A DNA stretch of 64,000 nt from an uncultured Lachnospiraceae bacterium (GTDB taxonomy: Bacteria > Bacillota > Clostridia > Lachnospirales > Lachnospiraceae), in the NCBI GenBank assembly GCA_910577955.1, contig CAJTNC010000011.1, forward strand, positions 28,112-92,111. Direction: 5' to 3'. This document shows, piece after piece, positions 34,373 to 43,326 of this stretch; within the stretch, counting starts at the first letter, position 1; each line of letters begins with the position of its first letter. Both the position numbers and the translations under genes were made by a program. The notes below the pieces were generated by a model. It saw nothing but the letters and a program-made list of their open reading frames with translations, was not told the origin of the DNA and did no database searches.

Positions 34373-35434
34373 ATGATGAGTTTGAAAAAGAAAATGTGCA
34401 GTGTACTCTTGGCTTCCGCGATGGCGGCGGGACTTTTTCTGGGGGTATCTGTGAGCGCGGATGCGGAGGAGATTCCCGCTGTGGTGAGAAGCGTTTACAC
34501 AAATGAGCCGGTGACGGCGGAGCAGGCGGCACTTCGCCCTATCGCGGTTATGATGCCCACGGATAAGGTTGCGCAGCCTTCCTATGGAATCGGGTCTGCC
34601 GATGTGTTATATGAGATCATGGAGGAGGGAAATATCTCCCGCCAGATGGCGATCATTCCGAACTGGCAGGGACTCTCGCAGATCGGCAATCTGAGAAGCT
34701 GCAGGCTGTACTATATTCCCGCCGCGAAAGAGTGGGACTCGATTTTGATCCATTTTGGCGGCGTGGCATATATGAGAGGCGTGATCGACGCGCCGGATAT
34801 GAATAATTTGAGCGGTACATCGGAGTACGGTGTCGGCGGCGGCAGACCCGGTGCAGGGTATTTTTACCGCACCCAGAACCGCAAAGCGCCGCACAATGCA
34901 TATATCACGGCGGATGGCGTGATGCGTGCCTGCACGGAATTAGGCTACCAGCTGACAGTCCGCGAAGGATATTATAACCCGCAGCACTTTACTTTTGCGG
35001 AGGGCGTGAATACCTTAGAACAGTACGGTCCTCAGGCGGCGACAGCCAATGTCATCGATCTGTCAAAAGTTTTCAGCTATACGAAGAGTTCTTTGCAGTA
35101 TGATCCGGCATCCGGACTGTATCTGAAAAACCTTCACGGCAAAGCGCAGACAGACGGATTGACAGGAGCGCAGCTTGCTTTCGCCAACGTGATCGTGCAG
35201 AATACCGTGTGGGCGCCGGCAGATCCTAACGGCTATCTGGCGTTCCAGATGGTTGATAACACACAGGACGGTTATTATTTCACGAAGGGAAAAGCCATCC
35301 ATATCAGATGGACAAAGGGCAGCGATTATGAGCCCACAAGGTATTATGACGACAACGGTAATGAGATACAGCTCAACACCGGAAAAACATATATTGCTGT
35401 TGCACAAGCCGGAAAACAGGTAATGTTTTATTGA
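34373..35434 (+). CDS. DUF3048 (YerB-like) secreted protein
   Basis: 353 residues with a signal peptide (KKKMCSVLLASAMAAGLFLG, predicted cleavage after VSADA near residue 32). The mature part matches DUF3048: RPIAVMMPTDKVAQPSYG and SADVLYEIMEEGNISRQMA near the N terminus, and the second domain ending in GKTYIAVAQ. Probably acts at the cell surface; function unknown. No lipobox Cys is seen, unlike lipoprotein members. Start could also be the second ATG three bases on. Confidence 0.88.
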   Translation: MMSLKKKMCSVLLASAMAAGLFLGVSVSADAEEIPAVVRSVYTNEPVTAEQAALRPIAVMMPTDKVAQPSYGIGSADVLYEIMEEGNISRQMAIIPNWQGLSQIGNLRSCRLYYIPAAKEWDSILIHFGGVAYMRGVIDAPDMNNLSGTSEYGVGGGRPGAGYFYRTQNRKAPHNAYITADGVMRACTELGYQLTVREGYYNPQHFTFAEGVNTLEQYGPQAATANVIDLSKVFSYTKSSLQYDPASGLYLKNLHGKAQTDGLTGAQLAFANVIVQNTVWAPADPNGYLAFQMVDNTQDGYYFTKGKAIHIRWTKGSDYEPTRYYDDNGNEIQLNTGKTYIAVAQAGKQVMFY

Positions 35435-35466
35435 CAGACAAAGGATGAGAGAAAGGGGAGAGTGCG

Positions 35467-36450
35467 GTGTTATATAAATGTAAAAACTGCGGCGGAAATG
35501 TAGTGTATCATCCGGACAAAAAGAGGATGTACTGTCCCCACTGTGACGGAACGGACAGCGAGGAAGAAGTGTCTTCCGGGACTGTGGCAGAATGTGCAAA
35601 CTGTGGGGCGCCTTTGGAGGTCTCTCCTTATACTTCTGCCTGCAAGTGCGGGCACTGTGGCTCTTACATGATTTTGGAAGAGCGGGTGGAAGGAGAGATG
35701 CTGCCCCATTTGATACTGCCCTTTCAGATTTCTAAAGAAAAGGCGAAGAAGTTGTTGGAGAAAGAATTCCAGAGCAGGTTTTTTACGCCGGCCACCTTTC
35801 TTTCGGCGGCGACATTGGAGGGGATGGAGGGAATCTACGTCCCCTTTTTTCTGTACGATTATCTCGGGGCTTTCGATTATGCGGGGACCGGGACGAAGGT
35901 GAGAAGCTGGCGGAGCGGCAATACGGAGTATGTGGAAACATCTTGGTTTCGGGTGGAGAGGAATCTGGATATCAATTTTAATAAAATCCCGGTGGACGCT
36001 TCCATCAATATGGATGACTCGAAGATGGATCTGCTGGAACCTTTCGATGATAAAGCGTTGGAAGTTTTTCAGAAAAAATATATGTCCGGCTTTGAGGCGG
36101 AGAGATACAGCGAGGGGATGAATAATTTAGAACCCAGAGCCAGAGAGAAAGCGAGGAGAGACTCGGAGGAACTTCTGCGGGAGAGCCTTTCGGGATATAC
36201 AACACTGCAGGCGGAGAGGAAGCATTTAGAGCTGCAAAGGCAGGCGGCAAACTATGCGCTTTTGCCGGTGTGGGTATATAATTATCAATACAGAGGGCAG
36301 AGATATACATATTATGTAAACGGACAGAGTGGAAAGATTCTGGGAAAAACACCTTTGTCCAAAGGGAAGATGTTTGCCTACGGCAGCGGTCTGTGGGCGT
36401 TTTTGTTCGCGATGCTGCTGTTTGTCAAAATGATATTGGAGGTGCTCTGA
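35467..36450 (+). CDS. Zinc-ribbon membrane-anchored protein of unknown function
   Basis: 327 residues from a GTG start with a GGGGAG RBS. The N terminus carries two zinc ribbons (CKNCGGNVVY...CPHC and CANCGAPLEV...CKCGHC). A central domain begins LPFQISKEKAKKLLE, and the C terminus has one membrane helix (YGSGLWAFLFAMLLFVKMIL). Same pattern as Firmicute proteins annotated TFIIB-type zinc ribbon-containing. It ends one base before the TPM gene, so the pair is probably a functional unit at the membrane. Confidence 0.82.
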   Translation: MLYKCKNCGGNVVYHPDKKRMYCPHCDGTDSEEEVSSGTVAECANCGAPLEVSPYTSACKCGHCGSYMILEERVEGEMLPHLILPFQISKEKAKKLLEKEFQSRFFTPATFLSAATLEGMEGIYVPFFLYDYLGAFDYAGTGTKVRSWRSGNTEYVETSWFRVERNLDINFNKIPVDASINMDDSKMDLLEPFDDKALEVFQKKYMSGFEAERYSEGMNNLEPRAREKARRDSEELLRESLSGYTTLQAERKHLELQRQAANYALLPVWVYNYQYRGQRYTYYVNGQSGKILGKTPLSKGKMFAYGSGLWAFLFAMLLFVKMILEVL

Positions 36451-36451
36451 G

Positions 36452-37333
36452 ATGAAGAGATTTTTGAAACGATTTAGAATCTGCCTTATCATTCTCGGCG
36501 CGCTTGCGGCTTTTTACTTTGCGTTGACGGGTATCCACAGTCTTACAGGCAGTCTGAAAAGCCAGAAACGGCAGAATACGGAGTGCACCACAAAGGAGAG
36601 AGTGTTTGATCAGGGAGATGTGCTCACCGACGAAGAGGAGGAGAAGCTGCGGAAGTTGATCGCAAAGAGAGAGCGTCAGACGGGCTGTGATATTGTGCTT
36701 GTGACCCTCAATGAATCCCTGCGGGATTATGCCCGCGAAAGGCAGGAGTATGTGGCGGCGGAAAAGTACGTCATGATTTATGCGGACGATTTCTATGACG
36801 AGCATCTGTTTGGATATGATAAGCCTCAGGGGAACGGCGTCCTCCTATTGGATAATCTGTACAGAGAGGATGACGGCTATGCGTACAGCTGGCTTTGCAC
36901 CACCGGAAAGGCGGAGGGAAAGTACAGCGGCGCTATGATCGATCATTTGCTTGAGAAGAGCTACCGGTGGAGCAAGATTAGTCCTTACCACGGATATAAA
37001 GCTTATATCAATCAGTTTTACCACGATATGAACGGTTTCGGATTAGTCAGCATCAATTTTTCCGTGCCGCTTTTGTTGTTAGTTTCGCTTATCATAGCGG
37101 TGCTGTTTGTAGTGATGAACACGGGTTCAGAGACGGGCGCAAAGACGGTGTCTGCGACAACTTATGTGAAAGGCGGCAAAGTGAAGATGAACCACAGGGA
37201 AGATCGATTTATCAGAAAGAATGTGGTACAGCACAGGATCCAGACAGGCGGCGGAGGCGGGCGCAGCGGCGGAGGTGGACACCATGTTTCAAGCCGCGGA
37301 GTATCCCACGGCGGAGGCGGACACAGACACTGA
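36452..37333 (+). CDS. TPM-domain membrane protein
   Basis: 293 residues. N-terminal signal-anchor helix (RICLIILGALAAFYFALTGI), then a TPM/YgcG-like domain (VFDQGDVLTDEEEEKLRKLI and GNGVLLLDN), a second membrane helix (LLLLVSLIIAVLFVVM, about 207-225) and a low-complexity Gly/Ser/His tail (GGGGGRSGGGGHHV). TPM domains occur outside the membrane in maintenance or phosphatase-like roles. It directly follows the zinc-ribbon gene. Confidence 0.82.
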   Translation: MKRFLKRFRICLIILGALAAFYFALTGIHSLTGSLKSQKRQNTECTTKERVFDQGDVLTDEEEEKLRKLIAKRERQTGCDIVLVTLNESLRDYARERQEYVAAEKYVMIYADDFYDEHLFGYDKPQGNGVLLLDNLYREDDGYAYSWLCTTGKAEGKYSGAMIDHLLEKSYRWSKISPYHGYKAYINQFYHDMNGFGLVSINFSVPLLLLVSLIIAVLFVVMNTGSETGAKTVSATTYVKGGKVKMNHREDRFIRKNVVQHRIQTGGGGGRSGGGGHHVSSRGVSHGGGGHRH

Positions 37334-37348
37334 AGGGGGAGGAGCGCT

Positions 37349-37411
37349 ATGCACCTCACAGAGCTGCGCCATGCGCCCCTAGAGCTGCGCCATGCGCCAT
37401 CCGGGGAATAA
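37349..37411 (+). CDS. Possible 20-residue micropeptide with a tandem repeat
   Basis: ATG with an excellent GGAGG RBS 6 nt upstream, 15 bp after the TPM stop. The product MHLTELRHAPLELRHAPSGE contains ELRHAP twice, encoded by an 18-bp direct repeat (37360-37377 and 37381-37398) in frame. The stop codon lies in the stem of a 12-bp hairpin. No homologue is recognised. It may be a real small protein, a leader-type peptide, or chance; the RBS and in-frame repeat favour translation. Confidence 0.45.
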   Translation: MHLTELRHAPLELRHAPSGE

Positions 37412-37428
37412 AAAGATATTCCCCGGAT
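37399..37428 (+). other. Perfect 12-bp hairpin at the end of the micropeptide ORF
   Basis: ATCCGGGGAATA, 6-nt loop, TATTCCCCGGAT. The micropeptide stop codon is within it. No T-run follows, so a processing or stability role is as likely as termination. Confidence 0.6.
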
Positions 37429-37445
37429 GTGTGGCTGGCGCCACA

Positions 37446-37511
37446 TAAAAAGGGACATGAATATGTGTCGCTGCGTGTAAACACGCGTTCCACATATCCA
37501 TGCCCCTTTTT
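37446..37511 (-). terminator. rpsT: Long terminator hairpin of rpsT, usable in both directions
   Basis: AAAAAGGG.CATG.ATATGTG pairs with CACATAT.CATG.CCCTTTTT, with an inner GCGTGT-AA-ACACGC hairpin. On the minus strand it follows the rpsT stop by about 13 nt. Confidence 0.85.
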
Positions 37512-37524
37512 GCATGGCTCAATG

Positions 37525-37788
37525 CTATTCCATCTTGTTCACAGCCAGATTCAGGCGTGAGATCTTTCTGGATGCACTATTCTTATGATAGATGCCTTTG
37601 CCGGCAGCTTTATCGATAGTGGATGTGGCAGCAAGCAACGCAGCCTTTGCAGCTTCCTTATCCTTTGCCTCGATAGCAGCATAAACTTTCTTGATAGCAG
37701 TTTTGGTAGTGGACTTGATAGCTTTGTTTCTTTCAGCTTTTGTCCGGTTTACCAGAATACGTTTCTTTGCGGATTTAATGTTAGCCAA
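37525..37788 (-). CDS. rpsT: 30S ribosomal protein S20
   Basis: 87 residues, the normal length. Starts MANIKSAKKRILVNRTKAERN, the bS20 signature, and is Lys/Ala-rich throughout; it binds 16S rRNA. Single-gene minus-strand unit with a long terminator, divergent from gpr as in other Firmicutes. Confidence 0.98.
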   Translation of the reverse strand: MANIKSAKKRILVNRTKAERNKAIKSTTKTAIKKVYAAIEAKDKEAAKAALLAATSTIDKAAGKGIYHKNSASRKISRLNLAVNKME

Positions 37789-37998
37789 GACGATACCTCC
37801 AATGATTTCTACTGTTCGTTCGTATTTCTATGATGTTACTTTAGCGAGACACGGGTAACTAATGTAAACATACGCATATATTTTAAGGTCAGAAGGCGTT
37901 TCTGTCAATACATAATTTTATATTATTTGCCAAAAATATTACTATTCGGGCAAATGTCGGAATAAAAATGTAAGAGGAAAGATAAGGTGGGGTTGCTT

Positions 37999-38892
37999 AT
38001 GGGACTTCAGGTAAGAACAGATCTGGCGCTGGAAGCGAGAGAGACGGTACAAAAGCCGGATGAAGAGATTCGGGGCGTCAGGGTGGAAGAAGAAAAGGAT
38101 ACGGAGAAAGAGATCTATATTACGAGGGTCATGATCGAAACAAAAAACGGCGCGAAAACTATGGGGAAGCCAATCGGCACTTATATCACGCTGGAAGCCC
38201 CAAATATGGTGACGCCGGACGAGGATTATCACCGGGAAATATCGGAGAAGGTAGCAGATCAGATACGGGAACTTTTGCCGGGAGAGAAAGAGGAACTTGC
38301 GGTTCTTGTGGTGGGTCTTGGAAACCGGGATGTGACGGCGGACGCTCTGGGTCCGAATGTGGCGGATCAGCTCCATATTACAAGACATGTGGTGAGGGAG
38401 TTTGGGAGGGCGGCCTATGATAAAAATAAGGTGCATATGATCAGCGCCCTTGTGCCCGGCGTTATGGCAAAGACAGGCATGGAAACCTGTGAGATCATTA
38501 AAGGCGTGGTGGAACAGACGCAGCCTGATGTGATCATAGCCATAGATGCGTTGGCGGCCAGAAGTACAAAGCGCCTGAACCGGACGATCCAGATCACAGA
38601 TACCGGTGTGCAGCCCGGCTCTGGGGTTGGAAACCATCGCCATGCGCTGACGGAGGATACCCTTGGGATTCCGGTGATCGGTATCGGGATTCCGACCGTT
38701 GTGGATGCCGGTACCATCGTGGGAGACGCGGTGGAGCAAGTGGAGCGGGAGATGCTGCTTTGTTCGGATATTCATTCCTTAAAGATGGCGGAACTGCAGA
38801 ATATGTATGTGACAACAAAAGATATTGACGATGTGGTAAACAGGTTGAGTTATACGGTATCGGAGGCAATCAATATTGCGTTGGAAATATAG
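37999..38892 (+). CDS. gpr: Germination protease (GPR endopeptidase)
   Basis: About 297 residues. Degrades small acid-soluble spore proteins at germination; made as a zymogen in the forespore. The N terminus MGLQVRTDLALEARE fits the family propeptide, and the body carries VVGLGNRDVTADALGP and the conserved VQPGSGVGNHR region. The ATG at 37999, with AAGGTGGGG 6 nt upstream, is preferred over the GTG at 37987. Overlaps the spoIIP start by 17 bp, the conserved gpr-spoIIP operon. Confidence 0.96.
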   Translation: MGLQVRTDLALEARETVQKPDEEIRGVRVEEEKDTEKEIYITRVMIETKNGAKTMGKPIGTYITLEAPNMVTPDEDYHREISEKVADQIRELLPGEKEELAVLVVGLGNRDVTADALGPNVADQLHITRHVVREFGRAAYDKNKVHMISALVPGVMAKTGMETCEIIKGVVEQTQPDVIIAIDALAARSTKRLNRTIQITDTGVQPGSGVGNHRHALTEDTLGIPVIGIGIPTVVDAGTIVGDAVEQVEREMLLCSDIHSLKMAELQNMYVTTKDIDDVVNRLSYTVSEAINIALEI

Positions 38893-40219
38893 AGAAGGCA
38901 GAGCGAAAGTAATCTTCTTGGCAGGGCTTACAGCGGCGGCATTTCTGGCATTTTTATGTCCGGAGACGGAACTGATAGGGAGAGTGTACGAACAGTTTTT
39001 TACCACCGCCGCTTTTTGCATGGATGCGCTGGCATACGGGGAGAAAAATGTGACAGTAGAGGGGAAAATGATGGACATGGTGGCTGGACAGCTCCCCCTC
39101 TACAGTTACAGTATCTCTTACTTCGGGGACGGCATGATGAATCAGTATTATAAAGAGTATGTGGAGATTTTGATGCAGGAGGCCAAAGAGGGAACAGAGG
39201 GGGAAACGGCAGAGAGCCGGACGGAGACGGAGGCCATAGATTCCGGACAGGAGATTACGGAGGAAGATATCGAAAAAGAGGAGGAGAAGGACAGCGCTTC
39301 GGAAAACGGGACTTCCGGGACGGAAGCGGAGGGAGGGGGGACAGAAAAGAACACCGAGATAAGGCTTAACGAAGAGGATTCTCTTTTTATGATCACCGAC
39401 GGCAGTAGGACAGGAGGGGTCTATGAGGGCTATAAAGATCTGATACATACGGAAAAAGTACAGAATATTTCTCCGGAAGATTATCAGGAATTCGCGGATT
39501 TTGCCGGAAAGTTTTATACCGTGGATGCCAGTACCTATACGACGGCGGAAGAACTGAACATACAAAAACTTATGTCGGCAGATATGAATATGGAAAAAAC
39601 GGCTGCCGGTCCGCAGATCCTGATCTATCACACCCATGCCCATGAAGGGTACGCAGATTCTGCGGCGGACGATCCTTCCACGGGCATTGTGGGGGCAGGG
39701 GAACAGCTTGCGGAAATACTGCGGCAGGAGTACGGATATCAGGTGCTGCATCATACCGAAGCGTACGACGATAAACGGGATTACGCCTATTCTTGTGCGC
39801 TGCCTGCACTGGAACAGATTCTTGCGGAAAATCCTACGATTCAGGTCGTTATCGATCTGCACAGGGATTCTGTGGCCGACGGGACGAGGTTGGTGACGGA
39901 AGTGGCGGGAAAACAAACAGCCAGATTCATGTTTTTCAACGGCCTTTCCAGAGTGCGGGAGATTGGGGAGATCAGCTATCTGCCAAATGAAAATCTGCAG
40001 GAAAATCTGGCCTTTTCCTTCCAGATGCAGAAAGTGTGCGAGGAATACTATCCGGGGTTAGCCAGAAAGATTTATTTGAAAGGGTACCGCTATAATATGC
40101 ACTTAAAGCCAAAGACGCTGCTGATAGAGCTGGGAGCGCAGAATAATACGTTGGAGGAGGCGCTGAACGCCTGCGGACCGTTGGCGAGAGCGTTGGATAT
40201 AGTGCTTGGGGGAGAATAA
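38876..40219 (+). CDS. spoIIP: Stage II sporulation protein P (SpoIIP)
   Basis: 447 residues. Peptidoglycan hydrolase that works with SpoIID and SpoIIM during engulfment. One N-terminal membrane helix (VIFLAGLTAAAFLAFLC), an acidic low-complexity linker (about 100-165), and the catalytic domain from ILIYHTHAHEGY (zinc/His residues), with VIDLHRDSV and LLIELGAQNNT further on. The TTG start at 38876 lies within gpr and has GGAGG 9 nt upstream, supporting translational coupling. Confidence 0.95.
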   Translation: MRWKYREGRAKVIFLAGLTAAAFLAFLCPETELIGRVYEQFFTTAAFCMDALAYGEKNVTVEGKMMDMVAGQLPLYSYSISYFGDGMMNQYYKEYVEILMQEAKEGTEGETAESRTETEAIDSGQEITEEDIEKEEEKDSASENGTSGTEAEGGGTEKNTEIRLNEEDSLFMITDGSRTGGVYEGYKDLIHTEKVQNISPEDYQEFADFAGKFYTVDASTYTTAEELNIQKLMSADMNMEKTAAGPQILIYHTHAHEGYADSAADDPSTGIVGAGEQLAEILRQEYGYQVLHHTEAYDDKRDYAYSCALPALEQILAENPTIQVVIDLHRDSVADGTRLVTEVAGKQTARFMFFNGLSRVREIGEISYLPNENLQENLAFSFQMQKVCEEYYPGLARKIYLKGYRYNMHLKPKTLLIELGAQNNTLEEALNACGPLARALDIVLGGE

Positions 40220-40242
40220 GATATTCCTTTCGCAAAAAGTGT

Positions 40243-40271
40243 TTGCCGATTCTGTGAAAGCTTGTTATACT
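40243..40271 (+). promoter_or_regulatory. lepA: Predicted promoter of lepA
   Basis: TTGCCG (40243-40248), 17-bp spacer, TATACT (40266-40271), 34 nt before the ATG at 40306. Confidence 0.7.
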
Positions 40272-40305
40272 AATGCATGAATCATTACAGTTTTGGAGGG
40301 ATAAG

Positions 40306-42123
40306 ATGTCGCAGACAGACCAGAGCAGAATCAGAAATTTTTGTATTATCGCACATATCGATCACGGCAAATCCACGCTGGCGGACCGAATCATCGAAAA
40401 GACCGGACTTTTGACAGACAGAGAGATGCAGGATCAGGTGCTCGACAATATGGAACTCGAGAGAGAAAGAGGCATCACGATCAAGGCACAGACCGTACGG
40501 CTTATCTATAAGGCGAAGGACGGGAACGAGTATATTTTTAATCTTATCGATACGCCGGGCCATGTGGACTTTAACTATGAAGTGAGCAGGGCTCTTGCGG
40601 CCTGCGACGGCGCGGTTCTGGTGGTGGATGCGGCTCAGGGGATCGAGGCTCAGACTCTGGCCAACGTGTATCTGGCTCTGGATCATGATCTGGATGTATT
40701 TCCGGTGATCAACAAGATCGATCTGCCCAGCGCGGACCCAGAGCATGTTATCGAGGAGATCGAAGATGTGATCGGTTTGGAAGCGCAGGACGCCCCTCTT
40801 ATCTCTGCAAAAAACGGCATCGGTATTGAGGAAGTGTTGGAACAGGTGGTGGCCAAAGTGCCGGCTCCGACGGGGAGCGCGGATGCGCCGCTTAAAGCGC
40901 TGATCTTTGACTCGGTCTATGATTCCTATAAAGGGGTGATCGTGTTCTGCCGTCTGCGGGAGGGCAGCGTAAAAAAGGGAACCCGCATCAAGATGATGGC
41001 CACCGGCGCCACAGCCGAAGTGGTGGAAGTAGGGTATTTCGGCGCGGGACAGTTTATTCCCTGTGGGGAACTGCAGGCCGGGATGGTGGGCTATTTGACG
41101 GCTTCCATCAAAAACGTGAAGGATACGCGGGTCGGCGATACGATCACAGATCTGGACAACCCCTGCGCGGAGCCTCTGCCGGGCTACAAGAAGGTGAATC
41201 CTATGGTGTACTGCGGCGTTTATCCGGCGGACACGAATAAATATCCGGATCTGCGGGACGCGCTGGAAAAATTGCAGCTCAATGACGCGTCGCTGTTCTA
41301 TGAACCGGAGACTTCCTTGGCTCTCGGATTTGGTTTCCGCTGCGGTTTCTTGGGGTTATTGCATCTGGATATCATTCAGGAACGGCTGGAGAGAGAGTAC
41401 AATTTGGATCTTGTGACGACGGCTCCGGGTGTTATCTATAAAGTATATAGGACAAGCGGAGAGATGATCGAGCTGACCAATCCCTCCAATTTGCCGGATC
41501 CCTCTGAGATCGACTATATGGAGGAACCCATTGTCAGTGCAGAGATCATGGTGACTACCGAGTTTATAGGTCCGATCATGCAGCTTTGTCAGGAGAGAAG
41601 AGGGCGGTATCTGGGGACGGAATATATCGAGACGACAAGAGCGCTGCTAAAATACGAACTGCCCCTCAACGAGATTATTTACGATTTCTTTGACGCCTTA
41701 AAATCCCGTTCCAGAGGTTATGCATCCTTTGATTATGATCTGAAGGGATATGAGACGTCAAAGCTTGTGAAGTTAGATATTCTGATCAATAAGGAGGAAG
41801 TGGATGCTCTTTCCTTTATCGTTCATGCGGACAGCGCCTATGAGAGAGGAAGGAAGATGTGCGAGAAGTTGAAAGAGGAGATCCCGAGACATCTCTTCGA
41901 GATTCCGATTCAGGCGGCGGTGGGCGGCAAAGTGATCGCCAGAGAGACCGTGAAAGCTATGCGTAAGGATGTGCTGGCAAAGTGTTACGGCGGCGATATC
42001 ACGAGAAAGAAAAAGCTTTTGGAAAAGCAGAAAGAGGGAAAAAAGCGGATGCGTCAGGTGGGCAATGTGGAAATTCCGCAGAGCGCCTTCATGAGCGTGT
42101 TAAAGTTAGATACGAGGGATTGA
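40306..42123 (+). CDS. lepA: Elongation factor 4 (LepA)
   Basis: 605-residue ribosome-associated GTPase. G1 AHIDHGKST, G2 RGITIKAQTVRL, G3 DTPGHVDF and G4 NKIDLPSA are intact; the C-terminal LepA-specific domain ends GNVEIPQSAFMSVL. The ATG at 40306 follows GGAGGG by 5 nt and gives the family N terminus; the frame's earlier ATG at 40273 is not needed. Followed by hemW after 6 bp. Confidence 0.98.
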   Translation: MSQTDQSRIRNFCIIAHIDHGKSTLADRIIEKTGLLTDREMQDQVLDNMELERERGITIKAQTVRLIYKAKDGNEYIFNLIDTPGHVDFNYEVSRALAACDGAVLVVDAAQGIEAQTLANVYLALDHDLDVFPVINKIDLPSADPEHVIEEIEDVIGLEAQDAPLISAKNGIGIEEVLEQVVAKVPAPTGSADAPLKALIFDSVYDSYKGVIVFCRLREGSVKKGTRIKMMATGATAEVVEVGYFGAGQFIPCGELQAGMVGYLTASIKNVKDTRVGDTITDLDNPCAEPLPGYKKVNPMVYCGVYPADTNKYPDLRDALEKLQLNDASLFYEPETSLALGFGFRCGFLGLLHLDIIQERLEREYNLDLVTTAPGVIYKVYRTSGEMIELTNPSNLPDPSEIDYMEEPIVSAEIMVTTEFIGPIMQLCQERRGRYLGTEYIETTRALLKYELPLNEIIYDFFDALKSRSRGYASFDYDLKGYETSKLVKLDILINKEEVDALSFIVHADSAYERGRKMCEKLKEEIPRHLFEIPIQAAVGGKVIARETVKAMRKDVLAKCYGGDITRKKKLLEKQKEGKKRMRQVGNVEIPQSAFMSVLKLDTRD

Positions 42124-42129
42124 ACGTTT

Positions 42130-43305
42130 ATGGCAGAAAAAATAAAAAAGCCCCTTGCGCTGTATGTCCATATTCCGTTTTGCGTGAGGAAATGTGATTA
42201 CTGCGATTTTTTGTCAGCTCCGGCTTCGGAAGAAGCAAAGGAAAGCTATGTAAATTTGCTGTGCGAAGAAATAGAGAGTGAGGCCGTTCGCTATCCGGAT
42301 TACCGGGCAGCGACGGTCTTTTTTGGCGGTGGAACACCGACGGTGTTAAAACCGGAGCAGCTAAAAAGGATATTATGTAAACTTTCTGAATGCTTTTTTT
42401 CAGCTCAGCAGGATGTTGGGGCGGAGATCACGCTGGAGTGCAATCCCGGAACGGTGACAAGGGAGGATCTCGGAAAACTGAGGGAGGCGGGCTTCAACAG
42501 GCTCAGCATCGGTCTGCAGTCAGCGCAGGATGAAGAACTGAAGCGGTTGGGCAGGATCCACACTTGGGGGGATTTTCTGGAAACCTTTGCGTTTGCCAGA
42601 GAAAACGGATTTCACAACATCAATGTGGATCTGATGTCCGCCCTGCCGGGACAGAGTATAAAAAGTTATGTAAACACACTTGAGAGGGTGACATCACTTA
42701 AACCGGAGCACATTTCAGCTTACAGCCTGATCATCGAGGAGGGAACGCCCTTTTATGAACGTTACGGCGAGGCGGACAGAGATCGGCAGAGGAATGGGGA
42801 GGATAAACAACATCTGCTTCCGGATGAGGAGGAAGAGCGGCGGATGTACGAACTGACACAGGAGATTTTGGAGCGGGAGGGGTATAGCCGATATGAGATA
42901 TCCAATTACGCTCTTTCCGGCAGAGAATGCCGTCACAATATCGTCTATTGGAGGCGGGGGGAATATTTGGGTTTCGGATCGGGCGCGGCGTCTCTTATGG
43001 AAAACTGTCGTTTTGTGAGGGACGGGAAAATAGAGGGATATGAAAAGGGGCTTCGCCGGAATTTGCAGCAATTATCTTTATCCGACCGGATGGAGGAATT
43101 TATGTTTTTGGGCCTGCGGATGACGGCGGGAGTTTCGGTGCAGGAGTTTGAAAACTGTTTTCAAGTACCGATGGAGGAAATCTACGGGGAAGTTTTAGAA
43201 AAACTGGAGAAGAAAGGACTTCTTGCGCGGCAAGAGAGTCGGATTTTTTTGACGAAGCAGGGGATCGACGTCAGCAATCCGGTTCTTGCAGAGTTTTTGC
43301 TGTGA
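42130..43305 (+). CDS. hemW: Radical SAM heme chaperone HemW
   Basis: 391 residues. YVHIPFCVRKCDYCDF holds the CxxxCxxC 4Fe-4S/SAM motif (Cys 18, 22, 25), followed by FFGGGTPT and ITLECNPGT, typical of HemW (formerly HemN-like). It carries heme to target proteins rather than oxidising coproporphyrinogen. Co-directional with lepA as in B. subtilis; hrcA does not follow here. Confidence 0.93.
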   Translation: MAEKIKKPLALYVHIPFCVRKCDYCDFLSAPASEEAKESYVNLLCEEIESEAVRYPDYRAATVFFGGGTPTVLKPEQLKRILCKLSECFFSAQQDVGAEITLECNPGTVTREDLGKLREAGFNRLSIGLQSAQDEELKRLGRIHTWGDFLETFAFARENGFHNINVDLMSALPGQSIKSYVNTLERVTSLKPEHISAYSLIIEEGTPFYERYGEADRDRQRNGEDKQHLLPDEEEERRMYELTQEILEREGYSRYEISNYALSGRECRHNIVYWRRGEYLGFGSGAASLMENCRFVRDGKIEGYEKGLRRNLQQLSLSDRMEEFMFLGLRMTAGVSVQEFENCFQVPMEEIYGEVLEKLEKKGLLARQESRIFLTKQGIDVSNPVLAEFLL

Positions 43306-43326
43306 GGATGGGGCGCTGCAGAGGAA

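Noticed and set aside
37360..37398. Mobile repeat or attachment site
   Set aside because: The 18-bp duplication is in frame within a small ORF and has no other copy in the window.
37942..38775. 277-codon minus-strand open frame
   Set aside because: Antisense to gpr; composition is that of a shadow frame.
38954..39916. 320-codon minus-strand open frame
   Set aside because: Lies antisense within spoIIP, no RBS, Arg/His/Phe-rich composition typical of a shadow frame.
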